Shown: positions 1 through 6,490, numbered from the stretch's first letter. The stretch is 7,138 nucleotides of DNA from Thermaceae bacterium (GCA_026989475.1 JALSJG010000006.1:1-7138); one strand, 5' to 3'. Made by a program: numbers and translations. Notes: a model not told the origin generated them from the sequence alone.

Positions 1-241
1 CCTCCTCCATAAGCTCTCGGCGCGCGGCCTCGAGAGGGGACTCGCCGGGCTCGATCAGGCCGGCGGGGAGCTCGAGGGTGGTGCGGCGGATCGCCGGGCG
101 GTGCTGCTCGACCATCAGTACCCGGCCATCTCGCACCGCGAGAACCGCGACCGCGTCCTTGTGCTCGACGATCTCCCAGCGCCCGTCCTCGAGCACGAGC
201 GAGAGGATCTTCCCCCGGTAGATGACGCGACGCTCCGCCAA
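1..241 (-). CDS. Nudix hydrolase, probable ADP-ribose pyrophosphatase (3' part outside window)
   Basis: The family hydrolyses ADP-ribose to AMP and ribose 5-phosphate in the cytoplasm, using Mg2+ held by the Nudix box. The window holds the first 80 codons. The product starts MAERRVIYRGKILSL, followed by the strand segment EIVEHKDAVAVLAV. A complete Nudix box, GX5EX7REUXEE, spans residues 61-80 (G61, E67, R75, E76, E79, E80). It is preceded by ELPAG, typical of ADP-ribose pyrophosphatases rather than MutT-type enzymes. From memory it resembles the T. thermophilus ADPRase in the RGxIL and EIVEHK segments. The start chosen is TTG at 241-239, because no ATG, GTG or TTG lies in frame between it and the divergent gene; the next in-frame GTG, at codon 16, would remove conserved residues. 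The C-terminal half lies beyond the left edge, so substrate residues there cannot be checked. The family call is firm and the exact substrate likely. Confidence 0.9.
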   Translation of the reverse strand, partial: MAERRVIYRGKILSLVLEDGRWEIVEHKDAVAVLAVRDGRVLMVEQHRPAIRRTTLELPAGLIEPGESPLEAARRELMEE

Positions 242-251
242 GCCGAACCTA

Positions 252-261
252 AGTATAGGCT
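252..261. promoter_or_regulatory. Overlapping head-to-head -10 elements for the Nudix and amidohydrolase genes
   Basis: On the minus strand TATACT (257 to 252; five of six consensus bases) precedes the TTG start of the Nudix gene by 10 bases, which gives a leader of only a few bases. On the plus strand TAGGCT (256-261) fits the TANNNT form of leaderless Deinococcus promoters. Its last T lies exactly 7 bases before a GTG at 268. The two hexamers share the TA step at 256-257. The flanking CCTA and TAGG (248-259) form a short palindrome. I see no convincing -35 element on either side. The minus element is good. The plus element is weaker, because only three of its six bases match TATAAT. RNA polymerase probably cannot occupy both promoters at once. 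Confidence 0.5.
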
Positions 262-267
262 GTGGCT

Positions 268-1653
268 GTGCTGATCCTTGGCGAGGTCTTTGGCTACGGG
301 AAGGAGTTCGGCGTCTACTTCGAGGGAAACCGAATCCGAGAGGTGGGTCCGGCGGGGGACCTCCTCGCCCGCTATCCCACCGCCCGGCGGCTTCGGGTGG
401 AGCGGATCACCCCGGGGATCGCCGACGCCCACGCCCATCCGCTCTTTTACGGCGCCGAAAAAAAGCGGCTTTCGCTCGCCGGGCTCACCGACCCCCGGGA
501 GGTCGCGGCCCGGGTCGCCGCCTACCCCGAGCCGGGATGGGTCATGGGGGGCGGGTTCCTCTTCGACCGGTGCCCGGACCGGGCGCTCCTCGACGCCGCC
601 GGGCGCGGGCGGCCGGTCTATCTGAAAAGCCGCGACCTCCACGCCGCTTGGGCGAACGAGGCCGCCCTAAAGGCCGCCGGGCTTTCCCCGGAAGACCCCT
701 GGGTGGACTGGGAGGCCGGCTGGGTGGTGGAGAGGGCCCTCGCCCGGCTCGAGGCGGTGGCACCGAGACCGGGTTCCGAGGATCTTTGGCGGGGGCTTTG
801 GGCGTTCGCCCGCCGGGGCTACACTGCGGTCCACGCCCTTGCCTACGAGCCGCCGGAGGCGCTTTCCTGGGCGGAGGCGCGGGCGGGGGAGCTCCCGGTG
901 CGGCTCTGGTGGGCGCTTCCCCGGGGGAGCTGGCGCGGGGTCCGCCCGGGCTGGCGGGGGGAGCGGCTCTTCGTCGGCGGGGTCAAGTTCTTCGCCGACG
1001 GCGCCCTCGGGCCCGCCACCGCCTGGATGCACACACCCTACCAAGGGGGAGGAAAGGGAACGCCGGTAGACCCGCTCGAGGAGATTGAGGCGGAAGGCCG
1101 GGAGGCGCTGGCGGCGGGGTTCACCCTGGCCGTGCACGCGATCGGGACCCGGGCGGTGGCGGGTGTGCTTTCGCTTTTCAAAAGGCTTCCCCGCCTCCCC
1201 GGGAGGCCGCTTCGGATCGAGCATCTCCAGCACCTCCGGGACGAGGACGCCCTGCTCCTTTCCCAGGAAGGGGTGGTGGCCTCGATGCAGCCGGTACACC
1301 TCGCGGAGGACGCCGAGCTCGTACGTAGACGGCTGCCTGGCCGGGAGCACGAGGCTTTTCGCTTCGCCACCGTGGCCCGGTACCTTCCCCTCGCCTTTGG
1401 CTCCGATGCCCCGGTCGCCGAACCGGACCTTATCGCGTCCTTGCGGGAAGCGACCCGCCACCGGCTTTCCCCGGAGGAGTCCCTGGGGTTTGAAGCCGCC
1501 CTGCTCGCCCACACTCGGGGCGCGGCGCTCGCCGCGGGCTGGGAGGACTACGGGCGGATCGCGCCGGGGGCTTGGGCCGACCTCGGATTCTTCGAGGATG
1601 GGCGGCTCGTTGCTCGGGTCTTCGACGGGGTCCTCGAGGATGTCGAAGCTTGA
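268..1653 (+). CDS. YtcJ-like metal-dependent amidohydrolase (amidohydrolase family 3)
   Basis: This is a cytoplasmic TIM-barrel metal hydrolase of the YtcJ / N-substituted formamide deformylase branch; its substrate is unknown. In the 461-residue product the first metal motif is DAHAHP (H55, H57). The branch signature for substrate-pocket packing is PVYLKSRDLHAAWANEAAL (near residues 116-134). The conserved lysine is K240 in VKFFADGALG. The remaining ligands are H290 (LAVHAIG), H319 (RIEHLQH) and D380 (FGSDAPV). The C-terminal sandwich closes with a GRIAPGAWADL motif. All expected metal residues are present, so it should be active. At 461 residues it is shorter than the usual 520-560 of YtcJ relatives. 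Start: GTG at 268 fits the promoter geometry; GTG at 262, two codons earlier, is the alternative. The end overlaps queG by 14 bp, so the two are probably cotranscribed and translationally coupled. An A7 run lies at 458-464. Confidence 0.85.
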   Translation: MLILGEVFGYGKEFGVYFEGNRIREVGPAGDLLARYPTARRLRVERITPGIADAHAHPLFYGAEKKRLSLAGLTDPREVAARVAAYPEPGWVMGGGFLFDRCPDRALLDAAGRGRPVYLKSRDLHAAWANEAALKAAGLSPEDPWVDWEAGWVVERALARLEAVAPRPGSEDLWRGLWAFARRGYTAVHALAYEPPEALSWAEARAGELPVRLWWALPRGSWRGVRPGWRGERLFVGGVKFFADGALGPATAWMHTPYQGGGKGTPVDPLEEIEAEGREALAAGFTLAVHAIGTRAVAGVLSLFKRLPRLPGRPLRIEHLQHLRDEDALLLSQEGVVASMQPVHLAEDAELVRRRLPGREHEAFRFATVARYLPLAFGSDAPVAEPDLIASLREATRHRLSPEESLGFEAALLAHTRGAALAAGWEDYGRIAPGAWADLGFFEDGRLVARVFDGVLEDVEA

Positions 1654-2719
1654 GGGGCTAAAAGCGCGGGCGAGGGCGCTCGGCCTGTGGGCCGAGGCGG
1701 CGCCTCTCGCGGTGGGGGAGACCGAGCGCGCGCGGTTTTCCGCCTGGCTCGCCGCCGGCCGCCACGCGGGGATGGCTTACCTCGTGCGAACGAAAGAGGC
1801 GCGCCTTCACCCCGAGCGGGCCTTTCCCTGGGCGAAGAGCGTCCTGGTGCTGGCCGCGCCCTACGCTTTTCCGGAGATGCCGCTCCCGAAAGGAGGCCTC
1901 CGGGTGGGGCGGGTCGCCCGCTACGCCTGGACCCGGGACTATCACCGCGCCCTCGAGGCGGTGCTCGCGGAGCTCGAGCACACCGCCCGGAACCTCGGCC
2001 TCCGGGTGAAGGGTTACGTGGACCACGGGCCCCTCCTCGAGGGCTCCCTGGCCGCCGCCGCGGGGCTCGGCTGGATCGGGAAGAACACGTTGGTGCTGAG
2101 GGAGGGTTTTGGCAGCTACCTGCTCCTTGCCGTCCTCCTCACCGACGCCGAGGCCGAACCGGGGGCTCCCGCGCCCCCGCGCTGCGGCACCTGCACCCGC
2201 TGCCTGGCCGCCTGCCCCACCGGCGCCCTGGATGCAGAGGGCCTCGACGCGAACCGCTGCATCAGCTACTGGACGATCGAGACCCGGACCCCGATTCCCC
2301 TCTCGCTCTGGGAGGCCTTCGGCGGCTGGCTTTTTGGTTGCGACGACTGCCAGATCGCCTGCCCCTGGAACCGCTTCGCGGGCGATGGGGGCTATTGGCG
2401 GGGTTTTTCCCCCGAGCCCGAGCTCGCCCACCCTGACCTTTGGGACTTCCTCCGGCTTTCGAACCGGGCTTTTTCCCAAAAGTACGGCGACACCGCCTTC
2501 GCCCGGCCGGGCCGGGCGGGGATGGCGCGCAACGCGATCCGGCTCCTTTGGGCTTTGGGGCACGGGGCGTTCGAGGCCTACCTTGAGGCCGCCGCCCGTG
2601 ACCCGAGCCCCACCGTGCGCAAGGCGGCGGCGCAAGGGTTTTTCCGTCTCGAAAAACCGCGGCTGCTCGACGACCCCGACCCCGAAGTCCGGGCCTTTGC
2701 CCGCGCTCTTTGGAGCTAG
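1640..2719 (+). CDS. queG: Epoxyqueuosine reductase QueG
   Basis: QueG carries out the last step of queuosine synthesis, reducing the epoxide of epoxyqueuosine at tRNA position 34. It is a cytoplasmic cobalamin and double [4Fe-4S] enzyme. The 359-residue product has the family N-terminal region (MAYL near 45-48) and the catalytic segment VDHGPLLEGSLAAAAGLGWIG. D128 in that segment corresponds to the proposed proton donor. The first cysteine set is C182, C185, C188 and C192 (CGTCTRCLAAC). C207 (NRCISY) and C234, C237 and C241 (CDDCQIAC) complete two ferredoxin-like clusters. GDTAFARPGRAGMARNA (284-300) leads into a C-terminal HEAT-like segment with DPSPTVRKAA and DPDPEVRAFA. The start is ATG 1640, inside the end of the amidohydrolase gene and preceded by GAGG without normal spacing, which suggests translation by coupling. 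Its TAG stop interlocks with the stop of the opposite gene. The identification is very secure. Confidence 0.97.
   Translation: MSKLEGLKARARALGLWAEAAPLAVGETERARFSAWLAAGRHAGMAYLVRTKEARLHPERAFPWAKSVLVLAAPYAFPEMPLPKGGLRVGRVARYAWTRDYHRALEAVLAELEHTARNLGLRVKGYVDHGPLLEGSLAAAAGLGWIGKNTLVLREGFGSYLLLAVLLTDAEAEPGAPAPPRCGTCTRCLAACPTGALDAEGLDANRCISYWTIETRTPIPLSLWEAFGGWLFGCDDCQIACPWNRFAGDGGYWRGFSPEPELAHPDLWDFLRLSNRAFSQKYGDTAFARPGRAGMARNAIRLLWALGHGAFEAYLEAAARDPSPTVRKAAAQGFFRLEKPRLLDDPDPEVRAFARALWS
2716..2719. other. Shared CTAG forming the stop codons of two convergent genes
   Basis: The palindrome CTAG gives TAG as the queG stop (2717-2719) on the plus strand and TAG as the metallophosphoesterase stop (2718-2716) on the minus strand. 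The genes therefore converge with a 4 bp overlap and no room for a separate intrinsic terminator. Any termination signal for one gene would have to lie inside the other, and I saw no hairpin with a T-run in the first bases on either side. Confidence 0.95.
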
Positions 2720-3429
2720 TCTTCGGGGCCTTGAGGCTGTCCGGTACGTACGATCCGAGCGATCCGTTCCGGGAGCCCCCATGCCTGGATGTCGAAGGCG
2801 GTCTGGGCGTAGTCGTAGGGAATCTTGTAGAACCGGCTCTTCACGCCTTCCGGGCTTACCGTGAGTACGGCGAGGTCGGCTCCCGGCTCCCCGCCCAGGG
2901 GGAGTCCTACCGAGCCCGGATCCAGGAGGTAGCCCCTTGATAGGGAACGAAAGATCGGGACGTGGCTCCCCCCGGTGAGAATCAAACTCGCCCGCAACGA
3001 GTCGAGCAGGGGTGCGAGGGCGGCTTCGCCTTCGAATAGGGGGAAACGCGCCTCGGGGTCGTCGGGCCTGCCGTGGAATCCCTTGGCCCGTCCGAAAGGG
3101 GTTTGCAGTTTCAGTAGGGGGGGGAGGGAGCGGAGGAAGGCTTTTTCCTCGTCCCCGAGCTGTTCCCGGGTCCAGGACAGGGCGGCCTCGGTCTCCGGGC
3201 TCTTTTTGGGGCCGGGAACGGGGAAGATGACCCGAACGTCGGTCCCGCCTAGGGCACAGGGGATCTTACTCTCCCGCAACAGGGCGATCACCTCGCGGGG
3301 GTGAGGGCCATAACCCACCACGTCCCCCAGGCAAAGGACATGGTCCAGGGCTAAACCTCTGACGAACTCGAGTACCGCCTCGAGCGCGGGTAAGTTGGCG
3401 TGGACATCGGAAAAAACCGCGATGCGCAC
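2716..3429 (-). CDS. Calcineurin-like metallophosphoesterase with an altered metal site
   Basis: This is a 237-residue cytoplasmic protein of the YfcE-type (calcineurin-like domain 2) phosphoesterases, whose members cleave phosphomono- or diesters with two metal ions. It opens MRIAVFSDVHANLPALEAVL, with D8 and H10. GDVVGYGPHP gives D36, and FHGRP gives H119. The C-terminal half has TGGSHVP (H156) and DPGSVG, matching the family GHTHxP and NPGSVG blocks, and ends in the usual GLPERIA segment. Oddly, the canonical GNHD block reads GGTD (61-64) and GHTH reads GGSH (153-156). The bridging Asn, the catalytic His and one metal His are thus missing, although the fold blocks are intact. Start: GTG at 3429, seven bases after a TAGAAT -10, with GTG 3432 as an alternative. 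Earlier ATGs lie upstream of this promoter. The fold is certain; activity and substrate are unknown. Confidence 0.88.
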   Translation of the reverse strand: MRIAVFSDVHANLPALEAVLEFVRGLALDHVLCLGDVVGYGPHPREVIALLRESKIPCALGGTDVRVIFPVPGPKKSPETEAALSWTREQLGDEEKAFLRSLPPLLKLQTPFGRAKGFHGRPDDPEARFPLFEGEAALAPLLDSLRASLILTGGSHVPIFRSLSRGYLLDPGSVGLPLGGEPGADLAVLTVSPEGVKSRFYKIPYDYAQTAFDIQAWGLPERIARIVRTGQPQGPED

Positions 3430-3489
3430 CACTCCTATTCTATCCCCCGGCCTGCCCATTCTCATGTGCAATTCCGCTAGCAAGGGACC
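3430..3489. promoter_or_regulatory. 60 bp divergent gap between the phosphoesterase gene and lnt
   Basis: Besides the minus-strand -10, the gap should hold the lnt promoter. AAGGGA at 3482-3487 is the only Shine-Dalgarno-like stretch before the lnt GTG, but its 2-base spacing is short. TGCAAT (3467-3472) and TAGCAA (3478-3483) are weak -10 candidates, and neither fits TANNNT. Unlike the other two divergent gaps, no shared head-to-head -10 is present here. The lnt promoter is therefore not confidently located. Confidence 0.3.
3437..3442 (-). promoter_or_regulatory. -10 element TAGAAT for a leaderless metallophosphoesterase transcript
   Basis: TAGAAT on the minus strand matches five of six -10 consensus bases and the TANNNT form. 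The transcription start predicted about 7 bases downstream falls at 3430, between the two adjacent GTG codons at 3432 and 3429. An AGGAG lies at 3436-3432 but is too close to either GTG to act as a normal ribosome binding site. A leaderless transcript is therefore the simpler reading. No clear -35 is visible. Confidence 0.5.
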
Positions 3490-4923
3490 GTGCCCGCCCT
3501 CCTTGGCGCCCTGCTTGCCCTCGCGCTTCCCCCCTTTCCCTTAGGCTTTCTGCTCCCTTTCCTCCTGGCCCCGGCCCTCGCAGGACGGGACTTTCGCTAC
3601 GGCTTTTCCCTTGGCCTTGGGTTTTGGGGGCTGCACCTCGCCTGGCTTCCGGTGAGCTTCCTCGACCGCTTCGGGCCCTTCGGGCTGCTCCCCGGGGTTT
3701 TGCTGATCACGATTCTAGCCGCGTTCTACGGTGTGCTCTTTTCCCTGGCCGGGGGACGACCCCTTTTTCTTGCCGGTGCCTGGGTTCTGCTTGAGCTGCT
3801 GCTTGCCTACCTGCCCTGGCCCTTTCCTTGGGGTTACCTCGGGTACGCCGCGGTGGGAGGGGGGGGTCGGATCCTCGCAGCCTGGGTCGGGGTGAACGGG
3901 CTCAGCCTGCTCGCGCTCCTTTTGGCCCTTGCCGTTCGGCGGGGGCGCTACGTTGCCGGGCTCCTTTGGGCTTTGCTTTGGTTCCTGCCGCTCCCAAGTC
4001 CGGCTCCCGAGGGCACGGCGCTCCTTGTCCAGGCGGCGATCGATCCCCTGGAAAAGAGCCAGGGTGCGGACGCGTCCGCCCGCTACCTCCGCCTGACCGA
4101 GGAGGGTCTCGCCGAACATCCCGGGGCCCGCCTGGTGGTCTGGCCCGAGACCGCGGTCCCCCGCCTGCCCCGGGCCACGGCGGCGGTGCTCGGCGACAGG
4201 ACCCTGATCTACGGCACCTGGGGCCCCGGTCCCCGGAACGAGGTGCGGCTTTTTGCGGACGGGCGGGACCGGGCGGTCTACGCCAAGCGAAGACTCGTCC
4301 CTTTTGGCGAGTACTTCCCCGGTCGGGTCTGGCTCGGGCCTCTTTACGAGGCGGTGTTCGCTCAGCTCGGGCTTTCGGGATTGGTGGACCTCGTACCCGG
4401 GGACCGGGTTGAACGCCTCGGTCCCTTCGCCGCCTTCGTGTGTTTCGAAGCCGATTTTCCCGGGGAGGTACGTCGGCTCGCGAAGGGTGCGCGGCTTCTC
4501 GTCAACGTTTCTAACGACGGGTGGTTTGGGAGGGGGTATGGCCGTCGACAGCACCTAATGATGAGCCGGATGCGGGCGGTGGAGAACGGGCTCTGGCTCC
4601 TTCGGGCGGCGAACGACGGGATCAGCGCGAGCGTGGACCCCTACGGGAACGTGCGGGCCCGTACCCCGGAGGGAGTGCCGGCGGTGCTCGCCGCTCCCTA
4701 CGCGCTCGGGGAAGGGGGAAGGACGCTCTTTGCCCGAGCCGGGGAGCTCCCGGTGCTCGGCGCCGCCTACCTGCTCACGATCCTGGGCCTTCTAGGAAGC
4801 GGCGCCAAAACTGTGCCACCACATCGGGGTCGAGCCGGGCCCGGCGGTTCGTCGGAGGCAGCGGCTCGTCGTAGAAGAATCGCGGCAAGGGCTCGACCTC
4901 AGGCAAGCCGGCGGCGCGGTTGA
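3490..4923 (+). CDS. lnt: Apolipoprotein N-acyltransferase Lnt
   Basis: Lnt is an inner-membrane enzyme that adds the third acyl chain to the N-terminal cysteine of diacylglyceryl lipoproteins. Residues 1-165 are a run of hydrophobic helices (about six). The nitrilase domain follows from about 177. The catalytic triad is visible: E220 (VVWPE), K266 (YAKRRLVPFGE, with E274) and C318 (FVCFE). NVSNDGWFG (339-347), RAVENG and RAANDGISA are typical of the family. A last helix lies near 421-435. Start: GTG 3490 is the first possible one, because an in-frame TAG lies at 3478-3480. After the last helix comes a tail of about 40 residues rich in Arg, Ala, Pro and Gly. It is encoded entirely opposite the 3' end of the AOR gene and has no family counterpart that I know of. 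The original stop may have been lost, or a sequencing frameshift could exist near 4790. Confidence 0.95.
   Translation: MPALLGALLALALPPFPLGFLLPFLLAPALAGRDFRYGFSLGLGFWGLHLAWLPVSFLDRFGPFGLLPGVLLITILAAFYGVLFSLAGGRPLFLAGAWVLLELLLAYLPWPFPWGYLGYAAVGGGGRILAAWVGVNGLSLLALLLALAVRRGRYVAGLLWALLWFLPLPSPAPEGTALLVQAAIDPLEKSQGADASARYLRLTEEGLAEHPGARLVVWPETAVPRLPRATAAVLGDRTLIYGTWGPGPRNEVRLFADGRDRAVYAKRRLVPFGEYFPGRVWLGPLYEAVFAQLGLSGLVDLVPGDRVERLGPFAAFVCFEADFPGEVRRLAKGARLLVNVSNDGWFGRGYGRRQHLMMSRMRAVENGLWLLRAANDGISASVDPYGNVRARTPEGVPAVLAAPYALGEGGRTLFARAGELPVLGAAYLLTILGLLGSGAKTVPPHRGRAGPGGSSEAAARRRRIAARARPQASRRRG
4775..4923. other. 149 bp antisense overlap of the lnt and AOR gene ends
   Basis: The last 49 codons and stop of lnt (plus) lie opposite the last codons and stop of the AOR-family gene (minus). 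The AOR reading here keeps family-like sequence (RFFYDEPLPP), while the lnt reading gives a low-complexity basic tail. The AOR frame is therefore probably the ancestral coding frame and the lnt tail a read-through product. No intrinsic terminator is apparent. Confidence 0.8.
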
Positions 4924-6484
4924 AGGCGAGCTCGAGCCGGAGCACCGCCCGCCCGAGCTCGGAGAAGTAGTGCTCGGGCAGGCGCACGTCGTGGCGGTCG
5001 GCGATCGCCTCGGCCACCAGGGGGATGGCATCCTCGGCGATCGCCGAGGACATGTAGCAAAGCCCAAGGGCATCGAGGGCGGCGCTTTTCACCTGGTAGT
5101 CGAAGGAGAGCTTCATCACCTCCTCAAGACTCATCTCGAAGGTCTCGACCCGGGCGGGGTTGCCGGTGGTGTGGTCGGCCCCCTGCTGGCTGGTCATGTA
5201 GGTGACGCCGGTGCCCTCGACCACCCGGGGGTCGTAGGCGCTGATCGCCTGCTTGCGGACGGTGGGAACGCGGCCATGGCCGAGCGCCTTGCCCAGCCGG
5301 TAGGCGCCCTGGGCGAAGCGCTTGCCCTCCGGGGTTCCCCGCCTGAGTTCCTCGGTTACGCCGAGCATCCACTCGAGGTCGCCCCACTCGGCGAGGCCCG
5401 CGTCCATCGCCACGCCAAAGGTGGCCCCGAGCTCGATCGTGTCCACCCCGAGGTCGTTGGCCTCGCGGTTGACGCGGGCGATGGCATCGAGCTCACCGAG
5501 CCCGCAGTTCGAGCCCACCAGCCCGATCGTCTCGTATTCCAGGGGGCTTACGAGCAAGCTTCCCTCGGCGTCGGGGTAGCGGTTCGAGCAGCGGATGATG
5601 CATCCGGGCATGCAGGCGTGGGTGGGGGTGCCTTGTCCATTCCGCTTAAGGATCAACTCCCGGAGTGCCTCCCCGCCGATCGGGATCGGGCCGTCGGTGA
5701 ACCGCCCGGCTCGGAAATTCCTTACCGGGAGCCCGCCCGCTACGTTTTGATAGTCGGCCATGCCGGCGGTGCCGATCTTCGGGTAGTACTCGCCGGTCAC
5801 GGGATTTTCCCGGAGCATCCTGCCGTAGGTTTTGAGCTCGTCGAAAAACTTCTTTTTTTCGCGCGGAGGCGTGCCTGGGTTTTCGATCACGATCGCTTTT
5901 ACCCGTTTTGCCCCCATCACCGCTCCGAGGCCGCCACGGCCGGCGATACGGCCGGGAAGACCTTCGGTGTCGGTGATGCTGATGCCGGCAAGGAGTCCCT
6001 GGTATTCCCCGACCGGCCCGATCGCCGCCACCGCCGCTTTGGGATAGCGGCGGCGCAGCTCGGCGACGGTGGCGTAGGTTCCCTGGCCCAGAAACTCGCG
6101 GCCGTCCAGGAAGCGGACGCCTTCTTTTCCGAAAACGAGGACCACCCAGTCGGGGGCCCGGCCGAGTAGGGTGAAGCCGGCGATCCCCCACTGCCCCATG
6201 GCGAAGGCCAGGGTTCCCCCTGCGTTGGACTCCTTGACGCCGCCGGTTAAGGGGCTCTTCGCCCCTACCGAGAGCCGGTTGGCGTTGGAAAAGGTGGTTC
6301 CTGCCAGGGGTCCGGCGACGAAGACCAGGGGGTTTTCCTCGCCGAGAGGGTCCGCCCGGCAGGCCTTGAGGTCCAGGAGTGTCCTTGCGGTCCGGTAACG
6401 CCCGGCTCGCCAGACCTCCTCTTTCGGCCAGTGCCGTTCCTCAACGCGCCGGTCCGGCAAGTAGATCTCCAACCACCGGAGCAT
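4775..6484 (-). CDS. Aldehyde:ferredoxin oxidoreductase family protein (tungsten/molybdenum pterin enzyme)
   Basis: Members oxidise aldehydes to carboxylates with a bis-pterin W (or Mo) centre, passing electrons through a [4Fe-4S] cluster to ferredoxin in the cytoplasm. The 569-residue product has the N-terminal AOR domain, with KSPLTGGVKESNAGG (76-90), IGPVGEYQ (155-162) and RGGLGAVMGAKRVKAIVI (183-200). Cluster ligands appear as C291, C295 and C299 (CMPGCIIRC), with C476 (DALGLC) as the fourth. SNCGLGELDAI (325-335), GVDTIELG (346-353) and YDPR (417-420) are pterin-domain blocks. GADHTTGNP (435-443) marks a subfamily distinct from classical Pyrococcus AOR. It is slightly shorter than the usual 600-620 residues. 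Start: ATG 6484, exactly 7 bases after the last T of TACAAT; the frame stays open to 6541 but only upstream of that promoter. No ferredoxin, electron-transfer subunit or pterin-synthesis gene is nearby. The substrate is unknown. An A7 run lies at 5853-5859. Confidence 0.92.
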   Translation of the reverse strand: MLRWLEIYLPDRRVEERHWPKEEVWRAGRYRTARTLLDLKACRADPLGEENPLVFVAGPLAGTTFSNANRLSVGAKSPLTGGVKESNAGGTLAFAMGQWGIAGFTLLGRAPDWVVLVFGKEGVRFLDGREFLGQGTYATVAELRRRYPKAAVAAIGPVGEYQGLLAGISITDTEGLPGRIAGRGGLGAVMGAKRVKAIVIENPGTPPREKKKFFDELKTYGRMLRENPVTGEYYPKIGTAGMADYQNVAGGLPVRNFRAGRFTDGPIPIGGEALRELILKRNGQGTPTHACMPGCIIRCSNRYPDAEGSLLVSPLEYETIGLVGSNCGLGELDAIARVNREANDLGVDTIELGATFGVAMDAGLAEWGDLEWMLGVTEELRRGTPEGKRFAQGAYRLGKALGHGRVPTVRKQAISAYDPRVVEGTGVTYMTSQQGADHTTGNPARVETFEMSLEEVMKLSFDYQVKSAALDALGLCYMSSAIAEDAIPLVAEAIADRHDVRLPEHYFSELGRAVLRLELAFNRAAGLPEVEPLPRFFYDEPLPPTNRRARLDPDVVAQFWRRFLEGPGS

Positions 6485-6490
6485 AGCCCC

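Noticed and set aside
222..1088. Long open frame of 288 codons on the plus strand inside the amidohydrolase gene
   Set aside because: The translation is a Pro/Gly/Arg-rich shadow with no family motifs. The overlapping frame carries all the amidohydrolase signatures. Such frames are expected at this GC content.
30..2040. Many CTCGAG hexamers across the window
   Set aside because: They fall mostly on Leu-Glu codon pairs (CTCGAG) in GC-rich genes with no regular spacing or conserved flank. They look like a codon-pair effect rather than a repeat or a protein-binding site.
1658..2782. 374-codon minus-strand open frame opposite queG
   Set aside because: Its composition is low-complexity Gly/Pro/Arg and it has no recognisable domain. 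It is antisense to the fully motif-supported queG, and long antisense frames arise from third-position G/C bias.
3430..3483. Upstream extension of the phosphoesterase to an ATG at 3483
   Set aside because: The family begins at MRIAVFSDVH, and the extra residues are encoded upstream of and across the TAGAAT promoter, so the GTG at 3429 is preferred.
4775..4880. Possible C-terminal truncation of AOR linked to the lnt overlap
   Set aside because: Classical AOR ends with a longer tail, but the RFFYDEPLPP ending followed by a short helix looks normal for this subfamily as I remember it. A deletion scar is not needed to explain it.
4970..6169. 399-codon plus-strand open frame opposite the AOR gene
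   Set aside because: It mirrors AOR codons, shows no domain, ribosome site or promoter, and the minus strand carries all AOR family blocks.
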